From Sphingosinicella humi (GTDB lineage Bacteria; Pseudomonadota; Alphaproteobacteria; Sphingomonadales; Sphingomonadaceae), in the NCBI RefSeq assembly GCF_003129465.1, contig NZ_QFFF01000001.1, positions 977,501-1,041,500 of the forward strand: a stretch of DNA of 64,000 bases, written 5' to 3'. How positions within the stretch are numbered: position 1 is the stretch's first letter; each line of letters begins with the position of its first letter. Below the pieces are notes generated by a model. It did not search any database, was not told where the DNA came from, and worked only from the letters and a program-made list of their open reading frames with translations. The position numbers and the translations under genes are program-made. Positions 43,834 to 52,350 of the stretch are shown in pieces.

Positions 43834-45428
43834 CGGAATGGACGGACCATCTCATCGTCATGCCGGTGCTGCTGCCCCTGGTGGCAAGCGCGCTGATGCT
43901 CCTGTTCGACGAAAGCCGACGCGCCACCAAGCGTGCGATCGGCCTGGCGACCGCGCTGGCCCTGGTGGCGATCTCACTGATGCTGCTCCACGGCGCGATC
44001 GACGCGTCCACGGCGCGCGTCTACCTGCTGGGCGATTGGCCGGCGCCGTTCGGCATTACGCTGGTGGTCGATCGGCTTTCGGCGGCGATGCTGGTGCTGG
44101 CCAGCATCCTCGGGTTCACCACCCTGCTCTATGCGTCCGCCCGCTGGGACCGGGCGGGGCCGCGTTTCCACGCGCTGTTCCTGCTTCAGCTGATGGGCCT
44201 CAACGGCGCCTTCCTCACCGGCGATCTGTTCAACCTGTTCGTCTTCTTCGAGGTGTTGCTGGCGGCGTCCTACGGCCTGCTGCTGCACGGCGCCGGCCGC
44301 AACCGGGTCTCGGCCGGGCTTCACTACATATCGATCAACATCGCCGCGTCCCTGCTCTTCCTGATCGGCGCCAGCCTCACCTACAGCGTCACCGGAACGC
44401 TCAACATCGCCGATCTCGCGACACGGATTCCCGCCGTCCCGACCGCCGACCTCATGCTCCTGCAAAGCGGCATCGGCATCCTCGGCGTCGCCTTCTTCAT
44501 CAAGGCCGGGATGTGGCCGCTCGGATTCTGGCTGCCGACGACCTATTCGGCGGCCACGCCCCCCGTCGCCGCCCTTTTCGCGATCCTCAGCAAGGTCGGC
44601 GTCTATGCCGTGCTGAGGGTGTTGCTGCTGATGCCGATCGACGGCTCCGGAGCGCCCCCCCATCTCGGCAACCAGTGGCTCCAGTTCGGCGGCATGGCGA
44701 CGATCGCCTTCGGGACGATCGGAGTGCTCTCCTCGCGGACGATGTCGCGCCTGGCCGGCTTCTGCCTCATCATCTCGTCCGGCACGCTGCTCGCCACCAT
44801 CGGCGCCGGCGGTGCCGTGCTGTCCGGCGCGCTCTACTATCTGGTCAGCTCCACCTTGGCCGTCAGCGCCTTCTATCTGCTGACCGAGCTGGTCGGCCGC
44901 GGAGAGGCCGAAGCGGATGCGCCGGCCGGCGCCGACCCCGTTTTCGACGATGAATATGTCGGCGCACTGGAGAAGGGCGAGGAAGAGGAGATCGGCGTCG
45001 TCATCCCGGCCACGCTCGCGATCCTCGGCGGCGGCTTCATGTTCTGCGCGCTGCTGCTCTCCGGACTGCCGCCGCTGTCGGGCTTCATCGCCAAGTTCGC
45101 GATCATCGACGGACTGCTCGGCACCGGGGGCGAGATCGAGCCGGTGACCTGGGTGCTTATCGCCCTCATCATCGTCTCGGGAATGGCGACCATCATCGCG
45201 ACGAGCCGCGCCGGCATAGACCTCATCTGGACGCCAGACCGGACCCCTCGCGACCTTCGCCTCTCCGAAGCGACGCCGGTCGGGATTCTCCTGGCGCTGT
45301 GCCTCGGCCTGATGGTCTTTGCCGGCCCGACCATGCGCTACATGGAGGATGCGGCCCGCTCGATCGACAACCGCGACCTGCCTGTCGGCCCGGCCCTCCC
45401 GGCGCCGCAACCGCGGGCCGCGCCATGA
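43830..45428 (+). CDS. mnhD: Mrp antiporter subunit D (NuoN/M-like)
   Basis: 532 residues with about 14 membrane helices. The conserved proton-channel motifs are LTGDLFNLFVFFEVLLAASYGLLLHG and GVAFFIKAGMWPLGFWLPTTYSAATPPVAALFAILSKVGVYAVLR. A longer frame exists upstream but MTEWTDHL at 43830 overlaps mnhC by the usual ATGA. Shares ancestry with the antiporter-like subunits of complex I. Confidence 0.95.
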   Translation: MTEWTDHLIVMPVLLPLVASALMLLFDESRRATKRAIGLATALALVAISLMLLHGAIDASTARVYLLGDWPAPFGITLVVDRLSAAMLVLASILGFTTLLYASARWDRAGPRFHALFLLQLMGLNGAFLTGDLFNLFVFFEVLLAASYGLLLHGAGRNRVSAGLHYISINIAASLLFLIGASLTYSVTGTLNIADLATRIPAVPTADLMLLQSGIGILGVAFFIKAGMWPLGFWLPTTYSAATPPVAALFAILSKVGVYAVLRVLLLMPIDGSGAPPHLGNQWLQFGGMATIAFGTIGVLSSRTMSRLAGFCLIISSGTLLATIGAGGAVLSGALYYLVSSTLAVSAFYLLTELVGRGEAEADAPAGADPVFDDEYVGALEKGEEEEIGVVIPATLAILGGGFMFCALLLSGLPPLSGFIAKFAIIDGLLGTGGEIEPVTWVLIALIIVSGMATIIATSRAGIDLIWTPDRTPRDLRLSEATPVGILLALCLGLMVFAGPTMRYMEDAARSIDNRDLPVGPALPAPQPRAAP

Positions 45429-45913
45429 AGCCGTGGCTCCCCTATCCGCTCCTGGCGCTGGCCCTCCTCGCCATGTGGCTGCTGCTCAACCAGTCGCTGG
45501 CGCCGGGGCAGCTGGTGCTCGGCGGCGCGGTGGCCCTGTTCGCGTCGCGGGCGATGGCCGCGCTCCAGCCGGAAAAGGCGCGAATCCGGTCCGTCCGGCC
45601 GATCCCGCGCCTCGCGGCGCTGGTCTTCGCCGACATCATCCGATCGAACATCGCGGTCGCGAAGATCGTGCTCCTGCCGGGCCCGAGGAGGCGGGTCGCC
45701 GGCTTCGTGCGCATCCCGCTCGACATGAAGAACCGCTACGGCCTCACCATATTGGCCTGCATCATCACGGCGACCCCAGGCACCTGCTGGGTCCAGTTTG
45801 ACCGCAACGCCGGGCGGCTCCTGATCCACGTCCTCGACCTGGTCGACGAGGAGACGTGGATCCGGCTCATCAAGCAGCGCTACGAGCGCCTGCTGATGGA
45901 GATATTCGAATGA
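45425..45913 (+). CDS. mnhE: Mrp antiporter subunit E
   Basis: 162 residues: two N-terminal membrane helices (LLALALLAMWLLLNQS, QLVLGGAVALFASRA) and a cytoplasmic part (PGPRRRVAGFVRIPLDMKNR, LACIITATPGTCWVQFD, DEETWIRLIKQRYERLLMEIFE) characteristic of the family. Overlaps mnhD and mnhF by four bases each. Confidence 0.95.
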   Translation: MKPWLPYPLLALALLAMWLLLNQSLAPGQLVLGGAVALFASRAMAALQPEKARIRSVRPIPRLAALVFADIIRSNIAVAKIVLLPGPRRRVAGFVRIPLDMKNRYGLTILACIITATPGTCWVQFDRNAGRLLIHVLDLVDEETWIRLIKQRYERLLMEIFE

Positions 45914-46191
45914 CGACGCTGTTCCTCGCCTGGTCGATCACCGGCGCCCAGGTCATGCTGGGGATGGCCATGGCCTGCGCGGCGTACCGCCTGCTCTTCG
46001 GGCCGCGGGCCCAGGACCGCGTCCTCGGCCTCGACACCTTCTACGTGAACGCCATGCTGATGCTGCTGACCTTCGGCATCCAGACCGGCCGCACCCTCTA
46101 CTTCGAAGCCTCGCTGGCCATCGCCCTGCTGGGTTTCGCCGGCACCGTCGCCCTCTCCAAGTTCCTCATGCGCGGCGAGGTGATCGAATGA
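45910..46191 (+). CDS. mnhF: Mrp antiporter subunit F
   Basis: 93 residues with three membrane helices and the family block AYRLLFGPRAQDRVLGLDTFYVNAMLMLLTFGI. Overlaps mnhE and mnhG by four bases. Confidence 0.95.
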   Translation: MTTLFLAWSITGAQVMLGMAMACAAYRLLFGPRAQDRVLGLDTFYVNAMLMLLTFGIQTGRTLYFEASLAIALLGFAGTVALSKFLMRGEVIE

Positions 46192-46553
46192 TCCAGGCGC
46201 CCGACCTGCCGACCTGGGCCGCCCTGATGGTGGCTTTCATGGTCCTGCTTGGAGCCGGAATCACGCTGGTCGGCTCGCTCGGCCTCCTCAAGCTCAAGAC
46301 CTTCTACGAGCGGGTCCATGCCCCCACCTTGGGGACGACGCTGGGCACCGGGTTCATCGTGCTGGGTTCGATGATTTGCTTTTCGGTGATCCAGTCCCGG
46401 CCGCTCGTGCACGAGCTGCTCATCATCGCCTTCGTGACGGTCACTACACCCATCACGCTCATGCTCCTGGCGCGAGCGGCGCTCTATCGCGACCGCACCG
46501 AAGGCAATATCGACATCGCGTCGCTGGGCGAGACCTCCAAGCGGGCCGAATAA
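46188..46553 (+). CDS. mnhG: Mrp antiporter subunit G
   Basis: 121 residues with three membrane helices. GSLGLLKLKTFYERVHAPTLGTTLGTGFIVLGSM is the conserved MnhG/PhaG signature. It closes the contiguous mnhA-G series; the following protease-ligase trio starts 90 bases on and may be on the same transcript. Confidence 0.95.
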   Translation: MIQAPDLPTWAALMVAFMVLLGAGITLVGSLGLLKLKTFYERVHAPTLGTTLGTGFIVLGSMICFSVIQSRPLVHELLIIAFVTVTTPITLMLLARAALYRDRTEGNIDIASLGETSKRAE

Positions 46554-46643
46554 TATCTCCACTATAGCCGCCGCATACGCCTGCCGCATTCCAACGGCTC
46601 GCGACGCCTGATAAGGCTGGAGGAACCTCATGAGGAAGCGACC

Positions 46644-47117
46644 GTGAAGCGCGAACGGCCGGTGATCGGATGGCGCGAATGGGTGGAGCTCCCCGAGCTC
46701 ATCGACCTGCCGATCAAGGCCAAGATCGATAGCGGCGCCCGCACCTCCTCGATCCACAGCTTCGGAACCCGCCGCTTCTACGATGGCGGGGCGCCCTGGG
46801 TGGAGTTCCTGCTCCATCCGATCCAGCGCCATGCCACGCCCGAGATCGCCGCGGTCGCGCCGATCAAGGACGAGCGCTGGGTCAAGAGCTCCAATGGCGA
46901 GGCCGAAAAGAGGATCGTGATCGAGACCGCCGCACGGCTCGGCGAAATTGAGTGGACGATCGAATTGACGCTCGCCTCGCGCGACGTGATGGGCTTTCGC
47001 ATGCTGCTGGGCCGCGAGGCGATTCGGCGGCGTTTCCTCATCGACCCGGGCCGCTCCTTCCGCCAGTCGGATCGTCACCCGGCCGTCATCGAAAGCCTGG
47101 AACAAGCGTCCTCATGA
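46644..47117 (+). CDS. RimK-associated retropepsin-like protease (DUF785/RimB-like)
   Basis: 157 residues, GTG start. The retropepsin-like active site IDSGARTSS (Asp29) and the conserved [32 protein letters not shown] block define the putative ATP-dependent zinc protease/RimK-associated family. RimB of Pseudomonas, a member, cleaves glutamate residues added by RimK to ribosomal protein S6. Its start overlaps the stop of a five-codon mini-ORF (46630-46647). Its own stop overlaps the rimK start by four bases. Confidence 0.88.
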   Translation: MKRERPVIGWREWVELPELIDLPIKAKIDSGARTSSIHSFGTRRFYDGGAPWVEFLLHPIQRHATPEIAAVAPIKDERWVKSSNGEAEKRIVIETAARLGEIEWTIELTLASRDVMGFRMLLGREAIRRRFLIDPGRSFRQSDRHPAVIESLEQASS

Positions 47118-48019
47118 AGATCGCCCTGCTCTGCCGCAGCCCCCACCTCTATTCCCACCAGCGCATCATGGAGGCGGCGAAGGCGCGCGGGCATGAGATC
47201 GACGCCATCGACCATCTCAGATGCACGATCGACATCGCCTCGCACCGGCCGAAAATCCATTATCAGGGCCGCGTCCTCTCCGGCTATGACGCCGTCATTC
47301 CCCGCATCGGCGCGTCCGTCACCTTTTTCGGAACGGCGGTGGTCCGCCAGTTCGAGATGATGCGGGTCTATTGCGTCAACGAATCCGTGGCGATCGCCCG
47401 CTCGCGCGACAAGCTGAGGAGCCTCCAGCTTCTCTCGCGCAAGGGCATCGGCCTGCCGATCACGGTGTTCGCGCACAAGACCTCCAACGCCGAGGACATC
47501 GTCAAGCTCGCGGGCGGCGCGCCGGTGGTGATCAAGCTATTGGAAGGCACCCAGGGCATCGGCGTCGTCCTCGGCGAGACTCCCAAAGCCGCAGAGAGCA
47601 TCATCCAGGCGTTCGGCGGCGTGAACACCAACATCCTTGTCCAGGAGTATATCGAGGAAGCCAATGGCGAGGACATTCGCTGCCTCGTCGTCGGCGACAA
47701 GGTCGTGGCGTCGATGATGCGGCGCGGGCGCGAGGGCGATTTCCGCTCCAACCTCCATCGCGGCGGATCGGCGACGGCGATCAAGATCACGCCGCAGGAG
47801 CGGGCGACGGCGATCAGCGCTGCCAAGGCGATGGGCCTCAACGTGTGCGGCGTCGACATGCTGCGGTCCAATCATGGGCCGGTGGTGATGGAGGTGAACT
47901 CATCGCCGGGCCTCGAAGGCGTCGAGCAGGCGACGGGGGTCGACGTCGCCGGCAAGATCATCCAGTTTGTCGAGAAGAATTGGGAGCCGGGCAAGACGAG
48001 GACCAAGGGGAAGGGCTGA
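47114..48019 (+). CDS. rimK: RimK-like glutamate ligase
   Basis: 301 residues, ATP-grasp fold. The ATP-binding and metal-binding regions are [42 protein letters not shown] and the C-terminal [26 protein letters not shown]. RimK ligates glutamates to the C-terminus of ribosomal protein S6 or makes poly-alpha-glutamate. The trio context here (protease, ligase, carboxypeptidase) supports a modification-and-removal role. Confidence 0.9.
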   Translation: MKIALLCRSPHLYSHQRIMEAAKARGHEIDAIDHLRCTIDIASHRPKIHYQGRVLSGYDAVIPRIGASVTFFGTAVVRQFEMMRVYCVNESVAIARSRDKLRSLQLLSRKGIGLPITVFAHKTSNAEDIVKLAGGAPVVIKLLEGTQGIGVVLGETPKAAESIIQAFGGVNTNILVQEYIEEANGEDIRCLVVGDKVVASMMRRGREGDFRSNLHRGGSATAIKITPQERATAISAAKAMGLNVCGVDMLRSNHGPVVMEVNSSPGLEGVEQATGVDVAGKIIQFVEKNWEPGKTRTKGKG

Positions 48020-48020
48020 A

Positions 48021-49055
48021 ATGCCAAGGGGGGCGTTCCGCATCGGAGAGGACGAAGTCGCGCCGGGCGAGCGGCGCCTCGTCAGCCTGCCGATGAGCGC
48101 GCTGGCCAACCGCACGCCGATGGCGCTCCCCGTTTCCGTCAGCCACGGCAAGCGCGACGGGCCCACCCTGTTCGTCAGCGCCGCCCTCCATGGCGACGAG
48201 CTGACCGGGGTCGCCATCTGCCGCCGCCTGCTCGCCTCCAAAGCGCTGGCGATCACGCGCGGCACTCTGCTGATGGTGCCGATCGTCAACGCCTTCGGCT
48301 TCATCGGCCACAGCCGCTACCTGCCCGATCGGCGCGACCTCAATCGCAGCTTCCCCGGCAGCGCCAGCGGCTCGCTCGCCGCCCAGCTCGCCCACATCTT
48401 TCTCAACGAGGTCGTGGCGCGCAGCGATTTCGGCATCGACCTCCACAGCGCCGCCATCCACCGCTGCAACCTGCCGCAGATCCGGGTCGACAGCCATGAC
48501 GAGGAATCGCTGCGCCTCGCCCAGGCGTTCGGCGCGCCGATCATCGTCCACAGCGCCCCGCATGAAAATTCGCTGCGGCGGACCGCGCGAGAGCGCGGCG
48601 TGCCGGTCATCGTCTATGAGGGCGGCGAAGGGCTCCGGGTCGACGAGTTGTCGGTCAGCGTCGGCCTCCGCGGCGTCCTGAGCGTGATGGCGCATCTCGG
48701 CATGATCCGCAAACGCCGGGGCAAGCGCCGGACGCCGGCGCTGTCGACCAGCAGCCGCTGGGTGCGGGCCGAACAAAGCGGCATCTTCCGCCCGTTCAAG
48801 GGCATCGGCGACCATGTCGACGCCGGCGAGCGGCTCGGCGTCGTCGCCGACCCCTATGGCGAGAGCGAGACGGGGGTGGTCGCCAGCCTGGCCGGCATCG
48901 TCATCGGCCGCGCCAACATTCCGGCGGTGAACCAGGGCGACGCCCTCTTCCACATCGCTCGCGTCCAGAACGCTTCCCAGCTCGGCGCCCATTACGAGCG
49001 GCTGGAGCGCGAACTCGACACTGAGCGGCTGCTCGACGAGGACGAGATACGTTAA
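48021..49055 (+). CDS. succinylglutamate desuccinylase/aspartoacylase-family zinc carboxypeptidase
   Basis: 344 residues. The M14/AstE zinc-site HxxE is seen as AALHGDELTG (His57, Glu60), with the third histidine in FGIDLHSAAIHRC, and the arginine-containing DRRDLNRSFPG binds the substrate carboxylate. The C-terminal beta domain (EQSGIFRPFKGIGDHVDAGERLG) is typical of DUF2817/AstE-like proteins. It starts one base after rimK with AAGGGCTG as a ribosome-binding site. In this context it may remove glutamates added by RimK, or act on a glutamyl amide. The substrate is not proven. Confidence 0.85.
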   Translation: MPRGAFRIGEDEVAPGERRLVSLPMSALANRTPMALPVSVSHGKRDGPTLFVSAALHGDELTGVAICRRLLASKALAITRGTLLMVPIVNAFGFIGHSRYLPDRRDLNRSFPGSASGSLAAQLAHIFLNEVVARSDFGIDLHSAAIHRCNLPQIRVDSHDEESLRLAQAFGAPIIVHSAPHENSLRRTARERGVPVIVYEGGEGLRVDELSVSVGLRGVLSVMAHLGMIRKRRGKRRTPALSTSSRWVRAEQSGIFRPFKGIGDHVDAGERLGVVADPYGESETGVVASLAGIVIGRANIPAVNQGDALFHIARVQNASQLGAHYERLERELDTERLLDEDEIR

Positions 49056-49060
49056 CCGGC

Positions 49061-49140
49061 GTCATTGCGAGCGGAGTGAAGCAATCCAGTGCGGCATGCC
49101 ACGCCCTAGATTGCCGCGTCGCTGCGCTCCTCGCAATGAC
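49061..49140. repeat. palindromic repeat family B, copy 1
   Basis: Begins GTCATTGCGAGCGGAGTGAA and ends CGCTCCTCGCAATGAC, an inverted repeat with inner arms AGCAATC and GATTGCCGC. It is the widespread GTCATTGCGAG...CTCGCAATGAC interspersed element of proteobacteria. It lies between convergent genes and would form a long hairpin in either transcript. A second copy is at 52259-52333. Confidence 0.9.
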
Positions 49141-49150
49141 GCGCTTGGAC

Positions 49151-50104
49151 TCAGTCTTTGGTTTCCCGCGTCGGGACCAGCGCGTTGCACAAGTCGACGC
49201 CGCCCGCCGGCACGTCGAAAAAGTCGCCGCCGCGATTGGCCCGTCCGGTGACGTAGGCGGCGAAGGCCTCGCTGTCGGTGCGCATCACTTGATAGGCCGG
49301 GCGGCGCCCCTCCGGCAGATCGGCGGCGAGAGTGACGCGGGCGATCGGGATATGCTGCGCCTCATCCTTGTAGAAACCGAGCGCCTCGGTGCCGCGGGCG
49401 CGGGCGGCCAGATGCTCCATGCCGGTGAGCACGCGCCCGACCGTAGCGATGTTGCGGTCGAGGTGACGGGGCGCATGGCCGATCACGGCGTAAAGCTCGC
49501 CGCCCGTCCCGGTATCGGGTGAAAGCCCGCGCCCCACGCCGACCATGCCGTAGCAATGGGCGAGCCAGGCCTGTCCCGCCTCTGGATCGTAGCCGATGGG
49601 CCAGCCGCCGGCATATCCCGCCAGAGGGGCATAGCTGTCCGGATAACCCAAGGGACGCGCGGCGAGGCCCTGAAGCGGGCGGTGATATTCGGCCGGGGGC
49701 GCCTTGACCACGCCCTCGGGCAGTGGCTGGTCGCTTTCATTGGCGCCCCATTGCACGACATAATTGTCCTGCACGCGATAGATAGCGGCGCCGTTCCACC
49801 AGCCGGATCGGGCCAGAGCGCGGATGTTGGCGACATGGACCGGCGCGAAATCGGGCGCCAGCTCGATCGCGACGCGGCCGCCGTCGGCGAGCTCCATGAT
49901 CAGCAGATTGTCCGCCGCCACGTCTCGCCAGGCGGCATCGGGCGCGTCGGCCACGACTTCGGACGGCTCGGTCGCATCCGTCACCGGCGCGGGCCGCCAC
50001 ATCCCGGCCGCGTCGGCTCCATCTCGAGGGGCCGTGTCGGCCTGACCGCACGACATGACGAGACCGGCGGCGGCCAGCGCCGTCACAAGCGGAACGAAAC
50101 GCAT
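49151..50104 (-). CDS. peptidyl-prolyl isomerase, cyclophilin type (lipoprotein)
   Basis: 317 residues. A lipoprotein signal (LVTALAAAGLVMSC, lipidated Cys19) precedes a cyclophilin domain. Seen are DGGRVAIELAPDFAPVHVANIRALARSGWWNGAAIYRV and the catalytic region, CYGMVGVGRGLSPDTGTGGELYAVIG. The usual catalytic arginine in the FHRVI block is replaced (IYRV here), and some conserved aromatic residues differ, so activity may be reduced. Predicted to fold proteins in the periplasm. Confidence 0.85.
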   Translation of the reverse strand: MRFVPLVTALAAAGLVMSCGQADTAPRDGADAAGMWRPAPVTDATEPSEVVADAPDAAWRDVAADNLLIMELADGGRVAIELAPDFAPVHVANIRALARSGWWNGAAIYRVQDNYVVQWGANESDQPLPEGVVKAPPAEYHRPLQGLAARPLGYPDSYAPLAGYAGGWPIGYDPEAGQAWLAHCYGMVGVGRGLSPDTGTGGELYAVIGHAPRHLDRNIATVGRVLTGMEHLAARARGTEALGFYKDEAQHIPIARVTLAADLPEGRRPAYQVMRTDSEAFAAYVTGRANRGGDFFDVPAGGVDLCNALVPTRETKD

Positions 50105-50167
50105 GATCTTGAAACTCCCCTGTTCCTTTTGGCGACACTCTCCTTCGCCGCGGCGCCGGGATCAAGG

Positions 50168-50205
50168 GTCATGTAGAGGGGGTCGTCACGCCCCCTATCC
50201 ATGAC
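50168..50205. terminator. hairpin between two converging or tandem ends
   Basis: GTCATG...CATGAC outer arms with an inner GGGGG/CCCCC stem form a strong palindrome. It sits 10 bases beyond the stop of the small gene at 50216 on the minus strand. There is no T-run, so the termination role is tentative. Confidence 0.45.
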
Positions 50206-50215
50206 GTGTGGGGAG

Positions 50216-50410
50216 TTAAGACGCGATTTCGAGCACTGGCTGGGGGGGGGTGGAGTCTTCGGGAGCGTGCAACCGGCGCAGGCTCTGGAGGTGCAGGGCG
50301 GACAGGCCGAAATGGGCCCGAGCCGCCTTTTCGCTGTTGGCTCTAAGCGCCGAGTCGAACTCCTGCATGGCGCGGTTGGAATGAAATTGAATCTGGTCCG
50401 ATTTCGTCAT
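50216..50410 (-). CDS. small conserved hypothetical protein
   Basis: 64 residues from MTKSDQIQFHSNRAMQEFDS, with a helical body that has the pattern ALRANSEKAARAHFGLSALHLQSLRRLH. Similar short proteins (DQIQFHxNRAMxELD) occur in sphingomonads but have no function. The frame is open up to 50473; the start at 50410 (GGAAGTGG upstream) is preferred. A run of nine cytosines encodes part of the C-terminal PPQP. Confidence 0.6.
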   Translation of the reverse strand: MTKSDQIQFHSNRAMQEFDSALRANSEKAARAHFGLSALHLQSLRRLHAPEDSTPPQPVLEIAS

Positions 50411-50682
50411 CATCCACTTCCGAATCGAGGGGTGTAGCTTCTTACCCTGCCTATATTTCGGCAGAACGCGCATTTACCTGTGTTTCTAATCGACCTCTTC
50501 TTGAGACGAGTGGCAGACCACTGCCGCTGAAGCTTCTGACTCATGATGGGCAAGGCCATCTCTACCGAGCAACTGCGTCATTATCATGACGGCCTCGATT
50601 CTATTTCCGGGCCGCCTGGCCGATTGCCTAGGCGGGGGACGGCGGTTAAGAGGTGGCGCTTCGTCGGATTGAAGGGGTTGGC

Positions 50683-51171
50683 ATGGCGGACGAAGCGCCT
50701 GCAGTGGGTATCATCATGGGCAGCCAGTCCGACTGGGAGACGATGCGCCATGCCGCCGAATGCCTCGACGGGCTCGGCATCGGCTATGAGACGCGGATCG
50801 TTTCGGCCCATCGCACGCCCGACCGGCTCTATGCCTATGCGAAGAGAGCGGCCGGGCGCGGCGTCAAGGTCATCATCGCCGGCGCCGGCGGCGCGGCGCA
50901 TCTGCCCGGCATGACGGCTTCAATGACGCGGCTGCCGGTGCTGGGCGTGCCGGTGGAATCGAAGGCGCTGTCCGGCATGGACAGCCTGCTTTCGATCGTC
51001 CAGATGCCGGCCGGCGTGCCCGTCGGCACCCTCGCCATCGGCAAGGCCGGGGCGACGAACGCGGGCCTGATGGCGGCCGCCATCCTCGCCACCCATGACG
51101 AGGCGCTGGCCGAGCGGCTCGACGCATGGCGCCAGCGCCAGACGGACGGCATCGCCGACAAGCCTGAATGA
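50683..51171 (+). CDS. purE: N5-carboxyaminoimidazole ribonucleotide mutase
   Basis: 162 residues. PurE moves the carboxylate of N5-CAIR to C4 in purine synthesis. The substrate-binding loops are [32 protein letters not shown] (catalytic His) and [14 protein letters not shown]. The start MADEAPAVG follows AAGGGG. It overlaps purK by four bases. Confidence 0.96.
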   Translation: MADEAPAVGIIMGSQSDWETMRHAAECLDGLGIGYETRIVSAHRTPDRLYAYAKRAAGRGVKVIIAGAGGAAHLPGMTASMTRLPVLGVPVESKALSGMDSLLSIVQMPAGVPVGTLAIGKAGATNAGLMAAAILATHDEALAERLDAWRQRQTDGIADKPE

Positions 51172-52250
51172 CTCTGCCGCCCGGTTCCACCATCGGCATC
51201 GTCGGCGGCGGCCAGTTGGGGCGCATGCTCGCCATGGCCGCGGCGCAGCTCGGCTATAAATGCCACATCTACGCACCCGACAAGGATCCGCCCGCCGCCG
51301 AGGTGGCAGCGCTGTTCACACGCGGCGTCTATAATGACGAACAGGCCCTCGCCCGCTTCGGCGCCGAGGTCGACGTCGCCACCTACGAGTTCGAGAATAT
51401 CGCCGCCGGGCCGCTCTCCGCGCTCGCCGACCACGCACCGCTCTATCCGCCCCGCGCCGCGCTGGAGATCGCGCAGGATCGCCTCAGCGAGAAGGATTTC
51501 GTCACCCGCCTCGGCGGACGTCCGGCACCCTATGCCGCCGTTTCCTCTCGAGACGAGCTGGAGGCGGCCCTCGGCCGGATCGGCGCTCCCGCGATCCTGA
51601 AGACGCGGCGCTTCGGCTATGACGGCAAGGGCCAGGCCAGGATCATGAATGCGGCCGAAACGGACGAGGCCTGGGCGGACGTCAGGGGCGCCCCTTCTGT
51701 TCTCGAAGGCTTTATCCGGTTCGACGCGGAATTCTCGATCCTGCTCTGCCGCGCGCCCTCCGGCGAGGTGCTGCTCTGGGACGCGCCGGAGAATGTGCAC
51801 AGCCACGGCATTCTCGACCATTCGAGCGTTCCCGCCGACCCGGCGCTCCGGCCCGCCATCGCCGAAGCCCAGGCGCTCGCCCGCAAGGTCGCCGACGCGC
51901 TCGACTATGTCGGCATGCTGACCCTGGAGTTCTTCGCGACGGCGGACGGCGCGGTGTTCAACGAGATGGCGCCGCGCGTCCACAATAGCGGCCACTGGTC
52001 GATCGAGGGCGCGCTCACGTCACAGTTCGAAAACCACATCCGCGCCATTTGCGGCCTGCCGCTCGGCGCCACCGATCTGATCGTGCCGGAAGTAACGATG
52101 CAGAACCTGATCGGCGACGATGTCGAGAGATGGCGCGACATCCTCTCCGATCCGGCCGCCCATCTCCACCTCTATGGCAAAGGCGAAGCGCGCCCCGGCC
52201 GCAAGATGGGTCATGTCACGCGCCTGATCGGTCGCGGCGAGCGGCTCTAG
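51168..52250 (+). CDS. purK: N5-carboxyaminoimidazole ribonucleotide synthase
   Basis: 360 residues, ATP-grasp fold. It carboxylates AIR with bicarbonate and ATP for PurE. The N-terminal [22 protein letters not shown] is the PurK signature, with [12 protein letters not shown] and the ATP-grasp core [37 protein letters not shown]. Normal length. Confidence 0.96.
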   Translation: MTLPPGSTIGIVGGGQLGRMLAMAAAQLGYKCHIYAPDKDPPAAEVAALFTRGVYNDEQALARFGAEVDVATYEFENIAAGPLSALADHAPLYPPRAALEIAQDRLSEKDFVTRLGGRPAPYAAVSSRDELEAALGRIGAPAILKTRRFGYDGKGQARIMNAAETDEAWADVRGAPSVLEGFIRFDAEFSILLCRAPSGEVLLWDAPENVHSHGILDHSSVPADPALRPAIAEAQALARKVADALDYVGMLTLEFFATADGAVFNEMAPRVHNSGHWSIEGALTSQFENHIRAICGLPLGATDLIVPEVTMQNLIGDDVERWRDILSDPAAHLHLYGKGEARPGRKMGHVTRLIGRGERL

Positions 52251-52258
52251 CAGAAACC

Positions 52259-52333
52259 GTCATTGCGAGGAGAGCAGCGACGAAGCAATCCAGCCGGGCA
52301 GGTGCTGGATTGCTTCGCTGCGCTCGCAATGAC
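52259..52333. repeat. palindromic repeat family B, copy 2
   Basis: Starts GTCATTGCGAGGAGAGCAGC and ends CTGCGCTCGCAATGAC, with central CAATCCAG/CTGGATTG arms. It matches the element at 49061-49140. It lies between the ends of convergent purK and the M16 peptidase gene. Confidence 0.9.
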
Positions 52334-52350
52334 GGTGAGCGGTGGGTTGC

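Noticed and set aside
50242-50250. Nine-G homopolymer as a possible phase-variation tract
   Set aside because: It lies near the C-terminus of a small hypothetical gene, so slippage would change few residues. No switching evidence can be read from a single sequence.
50543-50914. Possible 123-codon gene overlapping the purE start
   Set aside because: It runs into purE out of frame, has no known family, and its C-terminal part is a purE shadow.
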